This document shows positions 1-9,722 of a DNA stretch of 64,000 nt, piece by piece. Numbering within the stretch: the first letter of the stretch is position 1; every line of letters begins with the position of its first letter. The position numbers and the translations under genes were made by a program. Origin of the DNA: CADEED01 sp043747835 (lineage in GTDB: Bacteria; Pseudomonadota; Gammaproteobacteria; Steroidobacterales; Steroidobacteraceae); the NCBI GenBank assembly GCA_043747835.1, contig JAYTOK010000153.1, forward strand, positions 60,561 through 124,560. Direction: 5' to 3'. The notes below the pieces were generated by a model that was given only the letters and a program-made list of their open reading frames with translations, was not told where the DNA came from and did not search any database.

Positions 1-83
1 GCGTACTCGAGTCCCTGCGAGAAATGGAAGGAACCGATCGGCAATGCGGGGCTCGACAGATGCAGCAGTCGCAGGAGCTGCAT
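1..83 (-). CDS. ureF: Urease accessory protein UreF (N-terminal part, cut by window edge)
   Basis: Only the first 27 or so codons are inside the window. The minus strand reads MQLLRLLHLSSPALPIGSF and continues HFSQGLEYA. This is the diagnostic UreF N-terminus (LLRLxxLxSPALPIGxxxxSQGLE). UreF acts with UreD and UreG as the cytoplasmic complex that lets CO2 and nickel enter the UreABC active site. It directly follows ureE in the same direction, so it belongs to the urease operon. I chose the ATG at 81-83. An in-frame GTG at 126-128, which would start 13 bases after the ureE stop, is a realistic alternative, and neither has a convincing ribosome binding site. Whether ureG follows ureF to the left cannot be seen. 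Confidence 0.88.
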   Translation of the reverse strand, partial: MQLLRLLHLSSPALPIGSFHFSQGLEY

Positions 84-141
84 CGAAGAATCGCCCGCCG
101 CCGCGTCAGCGAACGCTGACGCGCGCACCGCCGTGGCCGGG

Positions 142-615
142 TCAGTTGTGATGGGGATGCGCGTGCGTGTGCGCGGTGTGCGCGGAGACATAGGCGCCCC
201 CTTCCGGCTCGAACGGCGCACTGCCGACGTGCACGCTCAGACCGAATCCCTCGAGCATGTCGTCGAGCACGTGATCGTGCTGGTAACGCAGCCAGCCAGG
301 TCCGATCTGCAGCGGCACGTGCCGATTGCCGAGGTGGTAGCTCGCGCGCGCGAGCATGAGCGCGTCATCGGTGTGCACGGTGGAAACGAGTTCCGGCGCG
401 GCTTCCACTTCGACGACACGGCCGTCGTCCGCGAGCAGCAGATCGCCATGCCGCAGCACGGAGCCGCGCTCGAGGAAGAGTCCGGCCTCCTCACCGTTGT
501 CCAACAACACGCGCGATCGGCTCTTCGCGCGATCGCCGAAGGGCAGCACGAGGCGGCGCTCGGCGGCGCGCGGGTGGTCGGTGGTTCGGTCGAGCTTGAG
601 GTTGATTTTCAACAT
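142..615 (-). CDS. ureE: Urease accessory protein UreE (nickel metallochaperone)
   Basis: The protein has 157 residues and starts MLKINLKLD. UreE binds nickel in the cytoplasm and hands it to the UreDFG-apourease complex. Its metal-binding core has the usual spacing of a His in RYQHDHVLDDMLEGFG. The C-terminus is His-rich (HTAHTHAHPHHN), as in many nickel-storing UreE proteins. The reading frame stays open upstream to 729, but those 38 extra codons translate the palindromic element at 628-751 and do not resemble UreE. I therefore placed the start at 615, where the family normally begins (MLxI/L). ureC ends 135 bases upstream, an unusually long gap for this tightly packed operon and entirely due to the inserted element. 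Confidence 0.9.
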   Translation of the reverse strand: MLKINLKLDRTTDHPRAAERRLVLPFGDRAKSRSRVLLDNGEEAGLFLERGSVLRHGDLLLADDGRVVEVEAAPELVSTVHTDDALMLARASYHLGNRHVPLQIGPGWLRYQHDHVLDDMLEGFGLSVHVGSAPFEPEGGAYVSAHTAHTHAHPHHN

Positions 616-627
616 ATTTTGAAGATA

Positions 628-750
628 GGGGACTGGCTCCATTTCGGCCTTGCGAAATGGTGCCTGTCCCCCTTCCGACCCAACGGTAAATGGCCTCGTA
701 AGAATGAGGGGACAGGCACCGATTCGCAAAGCCGAATCGGAGCCAGTCCC

Positions 751-751
<1 letters not shown>
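628..751. repeat. Nested REP-like palindrome between ureC and ureE
   Basis: Four arms form two nested inverted repeats: GGGGACTGGCTCC (628-640) pairs with GGAGCCAGTCCCC (739-751), and GGTGCCTGTCCCC (659-671) pairs with GGGGACAGGCACC (708-720). Between the arms lie smaller self-complementary pieces (ATTTCGGCCTTGCGAAAT and ATTCGCAAAGCCGAAT). The outer right arm touches the ureC stop codon. The layout is that of paired REP sequences (a BIME-like unit). In the transcript it could fold and either protect the upstream ureABC message or reduce read-through to ureEF. Confidence 0.85.
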
Positions 752-2453
<1,702 letters not shown>

Positions 2454-2454
<1 letters not shown>

Positions 2455-2759
2455 CAGAGCATGCCCATGATCTGCGCGTCGAAGCCGTAGACGATGCGTG
2501 AACCCGCGTAGGCGACGAGTTCGACTTCGCGCTCCTGGCCGGGTTCGAAGCGCACGGCGGTCCCGGCGGCGATGTTGAGACGAAAGCCGCGCGCGGCGGC
2601 GCGGTCGAAGCGCAACGCCTTGTTGGTCTCGAAGAAGTGGTAGTGAGAGCCGACCTGGATCGGCCGATCGCCGGTGTTGGCGACTATCACCTTGACGGTC
2701 TCGCGGCCGACGTTGATGTCGATGTGGCCGTCGTCGATCAGGAGTTCCCCCGGGATCAT
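2454..2759 (-). CDS. ureB: Urease beta subunit UreB
   Basis: This 101-residue structural subunit of urease contains the family signature IPGELLIDDGHIDINVGR at its start and GSHYHFFETNKALRFDR in the middle. It packs against UreC and UreA in the (ABC)3 trimer and has no catalytic residues. It lies between ureA (13 bases upstream) and ureC, whose start overlaps its stop. As in proteobacterial ureases, ureA and ureB are separate genes and not fused. Confidence 0.98.
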
Positions 2760-2772
2760 GGTCTAACTCTCT

Positions 2773-3075
2773 TCAGGGAATGGGGTGATGAACGGTCACG
2801 AGCTTCGTGCCGTCGGGAAAGGTCGCTTCGACCTGCACTTCCGGGATCAGCTCGGGCACGCCATCCATGACGTCCGCGCGACTCAGGATCGTGGCACCGA
2901 AGCCCATCAGCTCGGAAACCGCGCGGCCGTCACGGGCGCCTTCGAGAATGGCGGCGGAGATCAGCGCGACGGCTTCCGGATAGTTGAGCTTGAGGCCGCG
3001 TGCCTTGCGGCGTTCGGCGACCAGTGCGGCCGTGAACAGCAGTAGCTTGTCTTTCTCGCGCGGCGTCAGTTCCAT
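2773..3075 (-). CDS. ureA: Urease gamma subunit UreA
   Basis: The 100-residue gamma subunit of urease starts MELTPREKDKLLLFTAALVA and has the LNYPEAVALISAAILEGARDG signature. It carries the conserved VxxVQVEATFPDGTKLVTVHxPI C-terminus. The length matches the family exactly. It forms the trimer interface with UreB and UreC. It begins 12 bases after ureD and is followed 13 bases later by ureB, so the three subunit genes are compact while REP elements have expanded their neighbours. Confidence 0.98.
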   Translation of the reverse strand: MELTPREKDKLLLFTAALVAERRKARGLKLNYPEAVALISAAILEGARDGRAVSELMGFGATILSRADVMDGVPELIPEVQVEATFPDGTKLVTVHHPIP

Positions 3076-3087
3076 GACCGTTCCATT

Positions 3088-3999
3088 TCAGGTGCTCCAG
3101 ATTCGCGGCGGGACGGCGGCGCGGCCGATGATGCCGGGGCGCAGACGTTTCCAGGCTTCCATGAAGAGGTTGCGCAGAGCTTCGGCTTGTGGGGCCAGCG
3201 CGCGCAGGACGAGGATGCCGTCGACGAGCGAGACCGCGGCGAGCGGCAGATCAGCGACGAGCTCGCGGATGGCTTCGAGGTGTTCGCGGGTTGCGGGCGT
3301 GGCCAACAAGGTGCCGACGGCTTCCTGACCCGCGAGGCCCCAGCGCGCGCCGCGCGCGGGGGATGCGCCGGTGAGGCGGAGGCGGTCAATAAAGGCGGGG
3401 ACTGTCCCTATTTCCTGCTTTGAGGAAATGGGGACTGTCCCCTTTTCCCCTGCGAAAATGGAGCCTGACCCCAATTGCTTCCAAATCTCCAGATCCAACT
3501 TCAACGCCCCGACATCAAACCGCTCTCCCCTCGCCGGCAGCCCCAGGCACGCAATCTCCCACCCGATGAACCGCGACTCCGCATCGAGATGCACGCGCGT
3601 CGCCGTGCGCGTATCCGCGCCGCGATAGAAAATGCTCTCTTGCGGCAACCACTCGAGCGTCGCGCCTGCCGCGCTCAGCTCCTGCGTCTGCGACGACGTG
3701 CGCCCGTCGCAGCGGTAAAACTTCGTCGCGGCAGGTGTCGTGATCACCGCATGCGCGCCGCGCTCGACCTCCACGCTGATGCGCAGCTCATCGCCACCCA
3801 CCACGCCGCCCGGCGGATGCACGACATACAGATGACAGGGATCGCCTTCCGGGTAGAAAGGGCGCTGGATCACGAGCGGCCCGCGATGACGCCGCGCGAC
3901 GAGTCGCGACACGCTGTCACCGAAATGGGGCCTGACCCCTATTTTCAGGTCGAGCTCGGCCTGCCAGCCCGGTTTCGTCAACTCGGCGACGTCGTTCAT
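3088..3999 (-). CDS. ureD: Urease accessory protein UreD with two in-frame REP insertions
   Basis: UreD (UreH) binds apo-urease and recruits UreF and UreG for nickel insertion. Family landmarks are RRHRGPLVIQRPFYPEG, HPPGGVVGGDELRISVEVE, ITTPAATKFYR and GATLEWLPQESIFY. The 303-residue product is longer than typical because two pieces of REP-like DNA lie in the coding frame. The first encodes about eight residues near position 20 (IGVRPHFG). The second encodes about 28 residues at 176-203 (from LGSGSIFAGEKG to EIGTVPAF), between LDLEIWK and IDRLRLTG where relatives have only a few residues. The frame is intact after both, so the protein is probably still made. ureD starts one base after the urtE stop, joining transport and enzyme genes. 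Confidence 0.95.
   Translation of the reverse strand: MNDVAELTKPGWQAELDLKIGVRPHFGDSVSRLVARRHRGPLVIQRPFYPEGDPCHLYVVHPPGGVVGGDELRISVEVERGAHAVITTPAATKFYRCDGRTSSQTQELSAAGATLEWLPQESIFYRGADTRTATRVHLDAESRFIGWEIACLGLPARGERFDVGALKLDLEIWKQLGSGSIFAGEKGTVPISSKQEIGTVPAFIDRLRLTGASPARGARWGLAGQEAVGTLLATPATREHLEAIRELVADLPLAAVSLVDGILVLRALAPQAEALRNLFMEAWKRLRPGIIGRAAVPPRIWST
3397..3475. repeat. REP-like element inside ureD
   Basis: Inverted arms GGGGACTGTCCCTATTTCC and GGAAATGGGGACTGTCCCC flank a short loop, followed by a third half-element (AAAATGGAGCCTGACCCCAA). The whole piece is within the ureD reading frame and adds about 28 codons. Similar units occur at 628-751, 3923-3945, 24806-24823 and 42212-42291. 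Confidence 0.85.
3923..3945. repeat. Single REP-like unit inside 5' part of ureD
   Basis: AAATGGGGCCTGACCCCTAT is a short self-complementary unit with the same GGGGxCTGxCCCC core as the other elements. It is translated within ureD as IGVRPHFG on the minus strand, near residue 20, where UreD relatives have a shorter connection between the first beta strand and the RRHRGPL motif. Confidence 0.75.
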
Positions 4000-4000
4000 C

Positions 4001-4702
4001 TCAGACCGTCAGGTGCTCGTGCACGAGTTCGTCGGTGAGCGCGCCGATCGCGCCATCCGCAACGATGCGGCCCTTGTCGATGATGCGGAACTCGCTCGCC
4101 ACGCGCCGCGCGAACGGCAGCTTCTGTTCGACGAGCAGCACCGTGAGCTTGGCGTCGCGATTGAGCCGCAGGATCGTGTCGCCGATTTCCTGCACGATGT
4201 TCGGCTGGATCCCTTCGGCGGGCTCGTCGAGGATCAGTAGTTTGGGGTCGAGCACCATCGCGCGCCCGATCGCGAGCTGCTGCTGCTGGCCGCCCGACAG
4301 GTCGCCGCCGCGCCGCTTCAGCATCTTCTTGAGAACGGGGAACCAGGTGAAGATCTGCTCGGGCACTTCGCGCAGCGCAGGTCCCGGGCGCGCGCCGAAG
4401 CCGACGCGCAGGTTTTCTTCCACCGTGAGCTGCGAAAAGATCTCGCGGCCCTGCGGCACGTACGCGACGCCGATGCGCGCGCGCCGGTCGGCGGGCAGCT
4501 TCGTCAGATCATCGGCGCCGCCATAGCGCATCTCCCCCGACGCGATCGGCAGCAGCCCCATGATGCATTTGAGCAGCGTCGTCTTGCCCATGCCGTTGCG
4601 GCCCATGAGGCAGGTGCACGACCCTTCAGGCACCTGCATGTCGATGTCCCAGAGGATGTGGCTGCCGCCGTAAAACTGGTTTAGGCCCTTGATGGCTAAC
4701 AT
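4001..4702 (-). CDS. urtE: Urea ABC transporter ATP-binding protein UrtE
   Basis: A 233-residue ABC ATPase of the branched-chain amino-acid (LivF) type. Walker A is GRNGMGKTT near residue 35, the signature is LSGGQQQQLAIGRA, Walker B is LLILDEPAEGIQPN, and the switch His lies after LTVLLVEQ. The phrase EPAEGIQPNIVQEIG is characteristic of UrtE as opposed to LivF. It powers urea import together with UrtD. Its ATG immediately follows the urtD stop codon and ureD begins one base after its own stop. That places it at the join between the transport and urease parts of one operon. Confidence 0.97.
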   Translation of the reverse strand: MLAIKGLNQFYGGSHILWDIDMQVPEGSCTCLMGRNGMGKTTLLKCIMGLLPIASGEMRYGGADDLTKLPADRRARIGVAYVPQGREIFSQLTVEENLRVGFGARPGPALREVPEQIFTWFPVLKKMLKRRGGDLSGGQQQQLAIGRAMVLDPKLLILDEPAEGIQPNIVQEIGDTILRLNRDAKLTVLLVEQKLPFARRVASEFRIIDKGRIVADGAIGALTDELVHEHLTV

Positions 4703-5539
4703 CTACTTCTGCGCCTCGCCCAGATATACCTCGATCACTTTCGGATTGTTCTGCACGGCATCCATGCTGCCTTCCGCGAGCACCGAGCCTTCGTGCAACA
4801 CCGTCACCGTGCGCGCGATCGAGCGCACGAACTCCATGTCGTGTTCGACGACGACGACGGAGTGCTTGCCCGCCAGCGACAGCAGCAGTTCCGCGGTGCG
4901 CTCGACTTCCTGCGGCGTCATGCCGGCGACCGGCTCGTCGACCAGCAACAGTCGCGGGTCCTGCATGAGCAGCATGCCGATCTCCAGCCACTGCTTCTGG
5001 CCATGCGAGAGGATTCCCGCGCGCAGGTTGCGCTCGTCTTTCAGGCCGACCGTGACCAGCACCTCGTCGATGCGCGCGGATTGCGCCGCGGACAGGCGTT
5101 TGAAGAGCGTGTGCCAGAGGGTCTTGTTCCCCGCGGCCGCGAGGGCGAGATTTTGCAGGACGCTGTGATGCTCGAAGACCGTCGGCTTCTGAAATTTCCG
5201 TCCAATGCCGGCCTCCGCAATTTCGGGTTCGGTGAGTGTGAGCAGATCCGTCGTCGTGCCGAACCAGGCGCTGCCCGAATCCGGGCGCGTCTTGCCGGTG
5301 ATCACGTCCATCATCGTCGTCTTGCCCGCGCCGTTCGGACCGATGATGCAGCGGAGTTCGCCCACGTCGATGTAGAGCGTGAGATTGTTCAGTGCGCGAA
5401 AGCCGTCGAAGCTCACGGTGATGTCTTCGACGTAGAGGATGGTGCCGTGCGAGGCGTCTCCGGGCATCGGCCGGTCGCTGCCCGTCCCTGCGCCGAAGAC
5501 TTTCTGCCAGCCCTGCTTCACGACCTGGGCGGCGTTCAT
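4703..5539 (-). CDS. urtD: Urea ABC transporter ATP-binding protein UrtD
   Basis: A 278-residue LivG-type ABC ATPase with an N-terminal extension of about 35 residues before the first strand (ILYVEDITVSFDGF), typical of UrtD. Walker A is GPNGAGKTT, the signature is LSHGQKQWLEIGMLL, and Walker B is LLLVDEPVAGMTPQE. LSHGQKQWLEIG is diagnostic for UrtD. Its start overlaps the urtC stop by four bases (ATGA) and its stop abuts the urtE start, which indicates translational coupling of the transporter genes. Confidence 0.97.
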   Translation of the reverse strand: MNAAQVVKQGWQKVFGAGTGSDRPMPGDASHGTILYVEDITVSFDGFRALNNLTLYIDVGELRCIIGPNGAGKTTMMDVITGKTRPDSGSAWFGTTTDLLTLTEPEIAEAGIGRKFQKPTVFEHHSVLQNLALAAAGNKTLWHTLFKRLSAAQSARIDEVLVTVGLKDERNLRAGILSHGQKQWLEIGMLLMQDPRLLLVDEPVAGMTPQEVERTAELLLSLAGKHSVVVVEHDMEFVRSIARTVTVLHEGSVLAEGSMDAVQNNPKVIEVYLGEAQK

Positions 5540-6702
5540 GCGGGCACCGTAGCTGTTTTCGGTGGCAACGTTTTCGGTGGCAACGTCTTCGGTGGCGCGG
5601 CCGTCGGCGGTCGCGACGACTCCTTATCCTTCACGATCAGTCCGACCACGCCGCGCGGAAGAAACAAGGTGACCACGACGAACAGCAGGCCGAGCGCGTA
5701 CAGCCAGTACTCCGGCAATGCCGCGGTGAAATACGTCTTGGCGTAGTTCACGAGCAGCGCGCCGGCCGCGGCGCCAAACAACATGCCGCGTCCGCCCACC
5801 GCCACCCAGATCACGACTTCGATCGAGTTGATGGGCTGGAACTCGCTCGGGTTGATGATGCCGACTTGCGGCACGTAGAGCGCGCCTGCGATTCCCGCGA
5901 GCACCGCCGAGAACGTGAAAATCCAGAGTTTGTAGCTCTCGACGCGGTAGCCGATGAAACGCGTGCGGCTCTCGGAGTCACGGATCGCCTGCACGACGCG
6001 GCCGGCGCGCGAGAGCGTGATGTAGCGACAGGCGAGATAGCCCAGGATCAACGCGATCGCGCTCGCGACGAACAGTGCGACGCGCGTCTGCGGCGCGTTG
6101 ATGGCGGCGCCGAGGATTTCCTTGAAGTCCGTCATGCCGTTGTTGCCGCCGAACCCCATGTCGTTGCGGAAGAACGCGAGCATCAGCGCGTAGGTCAGCG
6201 CCTGCGTGATGATCGATAGATAGACGCCCGTGACGCGCGAGCGGAACGCGAACCACCCGAAGACGAACGCGAGCACGCCGGGGACGACCGCGACCATCAG
6301 CATCGCGAACCAGAACATGTCGAAGCCGTGCCAGAACCACGGCAGTTCCTTGTAGTTCAGGAACACCATGAAGTCGGGCAGCACCGGATCGCCATACACG
6401 CCGCGCGGACCGATCTGGCGCATGAGGTACATGCCCATCGCATAACCGCCGAGCGCGAAGAACGCGGCATGGCCGAGCGACAGGATGCCGCAGTAGCCCC
6501 AGACGAGATCGACGGCGACCGCCAGCAGCGCGTACGTCATGTACTTGCCGATCAGCGTCATCGTGTAACCCGACAGGTGCAGCGTCGAGCCCGGCTCGGG
6601 CGCGAGATGCAGCACCGGCACGATCACGCCGATGCACAGCACAATGCACAAGAAGACAACGCTGCCGCGCTCGCCGACGAGATTCTTGAGCAGCGGTCCC
6701 AT
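5536..6702 (-). CDS. urtC: Urea ABC transporter permease UrtC
   Basis: A 388-residue inner-membrane permease of the LivM class with about ten predicted membrane segments. Family motifs visible include WGYCGILSLGHAAFFALGGY near residue 70 and GIAGALYVPQVGIINPSEF in the second half. It forms the translocation channel with UrtB. The C-terminal tail is unusual: PPKTLPPKTLPPKTA is encoded by three tandem 15-base units (5555-5599), which look like recent slippage and should not affect the membrane core. It begins directly after the urtB stop (TAG ATG) and overlaps urtD. Confidence 0.97.
   Translation of the reverse strand: MGPLLKNLVGERGSVVFLCIVLCIGVIVPVLHLAPEPGSTLHLSGYTMTLIGKYMTYALLAVAVDLVWGYCGILSLGHAAFFALGGYAMGMYLMRQIGPRGVYGDPVLPDFMVFLNYKELPWFWHGFDMFWFAMLMVAVVPGVLAFVFGWFAFRSRVTGVYLSIITQALTYALMLAFFRNDMGFGGNNGMTDFKEILGAAINAPQTRVALFVASAIALILGYLACRYITLSRAGRVVQAIRDSESRTRFIGYRVESYKLWIFTFSAVLAGIAGALYVPQVGIINPSEFQPINSIEVVIWVAVGGRGMLFGAAAGALLVNYAKTYFTAALPEYWLYALGLLFVVVTLFLPRGVVGLIVKDKESSRPPTAAPPKTLPPKTLPPKTATVPA
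5555..5599. repeat. Three-copy 15-bp tandem repeat in urtC 3' end
   Basis: The unit GTTTTCGGTGGCAAC occurs at 5555-5569 and 5570-5584, with a diverged third copy at 5585-5599. On the coding (minus) strand it encodes repeated PPKTL. The period is a multiple of three, so copy number changes would keep the reading frame. Confidence 0.85.
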
Positions 6703-8337
6703 CTAACTCTCCGCCGCACGGCCCTTCTGCGGGAACAACCCGCGAGGCCGGCGCTGGATGAAGAGGATGAGCGCGACGAGCACGAAGATCTTCGCGAGCA
6801 CGGCGCCCGCCCACGGCTCGAGGATCTTGTTGGCGACGCCTAACGACATGCCGCCGATCAGCGTGCCCCAGAGATTCCCGACGCCGCCGAACACGACCAC
6901 CATGAACGAATCGATGATGTACTGCTGGCCCAGGTTGGGACCGACGTTCGTGAGCTGGCTGAACGCAACGCCGGCGACGCCCGCGATGCCGCTGCCGAGA
7001 CCGAACGTCATAGCGTCGACCCATTGCGTGCGCACGCCCATCGCCTTCGCCATGTTGCGGTTCTGCGCGACGGCACGGACCTTGAGACCCAACGAGGTCT
7101 TCTTCAGAACGATCTGCAGGATCGCGAACACCAGCACCATGAAGAGGAGCACGTAGATCCGGTTGTAGGTGATAGACAACGCGTCGTTGATCTGCCACGA
7201 GCCGGACATCCACTGCGGCGTCTCGACCGGCACGTTGTTGGGGCTCACGCCGTCGCGCACGATCTGCTGCAGGATCAGGCTCACGCCGAAGGTCGCAAGC
7301 AGCGTCTCGAGTGGCCGGCCGTAGAGGAAGCGCACGATGCCGCGTTCGATCAGCACGCCGACCGTGCCCGAGACGAGAAACGCCAGCGGAATCGCGACCA
7401 GAACGGAGAGGCCGATCTGCTGCGGAATGAACACCTGCATGAAGGTCTGCACACCATAAGCCGTGTAGGCGCCGAGCATGATGAGCTCGCCATGCGCCAT
7501 GTTGATCACGCCCATGACGCCGAACGTGATGGCGAGACCGATCGCGGCGAGCACCAACACACTGCCCAGGCTCAGGCCGAAGAAAAACGTCTCCAGCGTC
7601 CCGTAAACGCGTCGCGAGGAATCGATCGAGCCGATCACTGCGCGCGCCGCGATGCGCACGCGCTCGTCGGGCTCCGGATACGAGCCGTCTTCCGCGGCCG
7701 CGACCATGCTCGTCAGGCGGTTGTAGACGTCGGAGTTGAGCGACTTTTCCAGCGCCAGCACGGCCGCGAGCCGCTTCTCGGGTTCCGCGCTCTCGAGGTC
7801 GGCGAGCGCGAGACCTTCGTGAATCGTCTGCCGGACGTCATCGTCCGTTTCCTTTTCCAGAGCGCCACGCAGCAACGCGGCGCTGTCTTCGTCGAGTGAG
7901 GATCGCAGCATCTCGCGCACGGCACCGAGCCGCACCGCGGCATCCGGATCCGCGAGCGCGAAGCCCGCGACCGCGCTGCGCAAGGTCTTTCGCAGGCTGT
8001 TGTTGGTCGTGATGCGCGCGAAGACGTCGGGACTTCCCGTGCCCGCAGCCTGCATCGTGAGGGGATCGGTGAGCGCAAGCGCGGTCTCGCCCGCGTCGGT
8101 GATGAAAACCTTGCCGTCAACACTATGGAGATAGAGCTTGCCGTCGAGCATTGCCTCCAGCACTTTGCGCCCGTTCGGATGGCGCAGCTCGCTGAGCGCC
8201 GTCACCGCGGCCGCCTTGTCGGGAAAGCTGTCGGCGCCAAGCCCCGCGACGGCTGTCGCGAACGCATCGCCCGCAACTGGCGAGGGTGTTTGGGCGCCGG
8301 CCGTCATGGCGAACAGCAGCGCCAGGAGCAAGACCAA
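6703..8337 (-). CDS. urtB: Urea ABC transporter permease UrtB
   Basis: A 544-residue protein. The first 250 or so residues form a soluble helical, HEAT-like periplasmic region (repeated LADPDAAVR, LEKETDDDVRQTIHEG). The second half is a LivH-type permease with the motifs GVMGVINMAHGELIMLGAY and RGIVRFLYGRPLETLLATFG. This two-part layout is specific to UrtB. The usable start is a TTG at 8335-8337 giving a short hydrophobic leader (MVLLLALLFAMTAGAQ), with no clear ribosome binding site. The true start is therefore less certain than the rest. It is separated from urtA by a strong hairpin (8344-8369). Confidence 0.95.
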   Translation of the reverse strand: MVLLLALLFAMTAGAQTPSPVAGDAFATAVAGLGADSFPDKAAAVTALSELRHPNGRKVLEAMLDGKLYLHSVDGKVFITDAGETALALTDPLTMQAAGTGSPDVFARITTNNSLRKTLRSAVAGFALADPDAAVRLGAVREMLRSSLDEDSAALLRGALEKETDDDVRQTIHEGLALADLESAEPEKRLAAVLALEKSLNSDVYNRLTSMVAAAEDGSYPEPDERVRIAARAVIGSIDSSRRVYGTLETFFFGLSLGSVLVLAAIGLAITFGVMGVINMAHGELIMLGAYTAYGVQTFMQVFIPQQIGLSVLVAIPLAFLVSGTVGVLIERGIVRFLYGRPLETLLATFGVSLILQQIVRDGVSPNNVPVETPQWMSGSWQINDALSITYNRIYVLLFMVLVFAILQIVLKKTSLGLKVRAVAQNRNMAKAMGVRTQWVDAMTFGLGSGIAGVAGVAFSQLTNVGPNLGQQYIIDSFMVVVFGGVGNLWGTLIGGMSLGVANKILEPWAGAVLAKIFVLVALILFIQRRPRGLFPQKGRAAES

Positions 8338-8343
8338 AAGAGA

Positions 8344-8369
8344 AGGTCCCGGGATTGCTCCCGGGACCT
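8344..8369 (-). terminator. Intra-operon hairpin between urtA and urtB
   Basis: A perfect 11-bp stem (AGGTCCCGGGA / TCCCGGGACCT) with a four-base loop lies in the 81-base gap. On the transcribed strand it is followed by TCTCTTTTGG, a weak U-rich run. This is the position where binding-protein genes of ABC operons often have a partial terminator or 3'-end stabiliser, so that more UrtA than permease is made. No alternative promoter for urtBCDE is obvious. Confidence 0.75.
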
Positions 8370-8418
8370 CAATTGCATTTTCAACCCGCTTTTTCAGAAG
8401 TCTTATTCTTTTGTTGGC

Positions 8419-9711
8419 TTACTTGTAGTTCTGGCCCGAGCACTGCTTGGTCTTCGTGTTGTAGTTGCCGCACTTCAACGTGACCCAGTCGGCTTCGATG
8501 TCCTTGCTGCCCGGCAGGAAGTCGGACCAGGCGTCGCCCGGCACGAGACCCGTGGTTTTCCACACCGTGTCGAACTGACCGTCGGCACGAACTTCGCCGA
8601 TCAGCACCGGCTTGGTCAGGTGGTGGTTAGCCAGCATCTTGGAGACGCCGCCCGTGAGGTTCGGCGCTTCGAGGCCGATCATGGCGTCGGTCACCTTGTT
8701 CACGTCCGTGCTCTGCACCTTCTCGACCGCCTTCACCCACATCTGAAAGCCGATCACATGCGCTTCCATCGGATCGTTGAAGGTGCGCTTCGGGTTCTTC
8801 GTGTACGCGTGCCACTTCTTGATCCACTCGGTGTTGGCCGGGCTCTTCACGCTCATGAAGTAGTTCCAGGCCGCGAGGTGACCGACGAGCGGCTTCGTGT
8901 CGATGCCCGCGAGCTCTTCTTCGCCAACCGAGAAAGCCACGACCGGAATGTCTTCCGCCGAGATCTTCTGATTGCCGAGCTCCTTGTAGAACGGCACGTT
9001 CGCGTCGCCGTTGATCGTCGAGACGACCGCCGTCTTCTTGCCGGCCGAGCCGAACTTCTTGATGTCGGCCACGATCGACTGCCAGTCGGAGTGACCGAAC
9101 GGCGTGTAGTTGATCATGATGTCGGCGGGAGCGACTCCCTTCGCCTGCAGATAGGCTTCGAGGATCTTGTTGGTCGTGCGCGGATAGACGTAGTCCGTGC
9201 CCGCGAGAACCCAGCGCTTCACGCCGATGTCCTTCATCAGGTAGTCCACGGCGGGAATCGCCTGCTGGTTAGGCGCGGCGCCCGTGTAGAACACGTTCTT
9301 CGACGACTCCTCGCCTTCGTACTGCACCGGGTAGAACAGCAGGCCGTTGTTCTTCTCGAACACCGGCAGCACGCTCTTGCGCGACACGGACGTCCAGCAG
9401 CCGAACACGACGGCGACCTTGTCCTTGACGAGCAATTGCTCCGCCTTCTCCGCGAACAGCGGCCAGTTCGACGCCGGGTCGACGACCACGGCTTCGAGTT
9501 TCTTGCCGAGCAGTCCGCCCTTCTTGTTTTGCTCGTCGATGAGCATGAGGACCGTGTCCTTCAGGGTCGTCTCCGAGATCGCCATCGTTCCCGAGAGCGA
9601 GTGCAGGACGCCAACCTTGATCGTGTCCGCGGCTTGCGCGGCCGAACCTACGGTCAGCGCGAGCGCGATTCCGGCCAGGCCCAAGCGACGAGTGAATGTT
9701 TTCATTGTCAT
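8419..9711 (-). CDS. urtA: Urea ABC transporter substrate-binding protein UrtA
   Basis: A 430-residue periplasmic binding protein of the Leu/Ile/Val-binding (type I) fold. The signal peptide is MTMKTFTRRLGLAGIALALT and ends in SAAQA before ADTIKVGVLHSLSGTMAISE, which matches UrtA/AmiC-like sensors. It captures urea for UrtBC. I chose the ATG at 9709-9711 because GAGGAAGAAAG lies just upstream. A GTG at 9724-9726 overlaps the porin stop and is less likely. The porin gene precedes it by about 11 bases. The C-terminal CGNYNTKTKQCSGQNYK keeps a cysteine pair. Confidence 0.97.
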   Translation of the reverse strand: MTMKTFTRRLGLAGIALALTVGSAAQAADTIKVGVLHSLSGTMAISETTLKDTVLMLIDEQNKKGGLLGKKLEAVVVDPASNWPLFAEKAEQLLVKDKVAVVFGCWTSVSRKSVLPVFEKNNGLLFYPVQYEGEESSKNVFYTGAAPNQQAIPAVDYLMKDIGVKRWVLAGTDYVYPRTTNKILEAYLQAKGVAPADIMINYTPFGHSDWQSIVADIKKFGSAGKKTAVVSTINGDANVPFYKELGNQKISAEDIPVVAFSVGEEELAGIDTKPLVGHLAAWNYFMSVKSPANTEWIKKWHAYTKNPKRTFNDPMEAHVIGFQMWVKAVEKVQSTDVNKVTDAMIGLEAPNLTGGVSKMLANHHLTKPVLIGEVRADGQFDTVWKTTGLVPGDAWSDFLPGSKDIEADWVTLKCGNYNTKTKQCSGQNYK

Positions 9712-9722
9712 GTCTTTCTTCC

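Noticed and set aside
616..729. Longer UreE with 38 additional N-terminal residues.
   Set aside because: The extra codons translate the palindromic repeat at 628-751, and UreE proteins normally begin at MLKI/MLxL.
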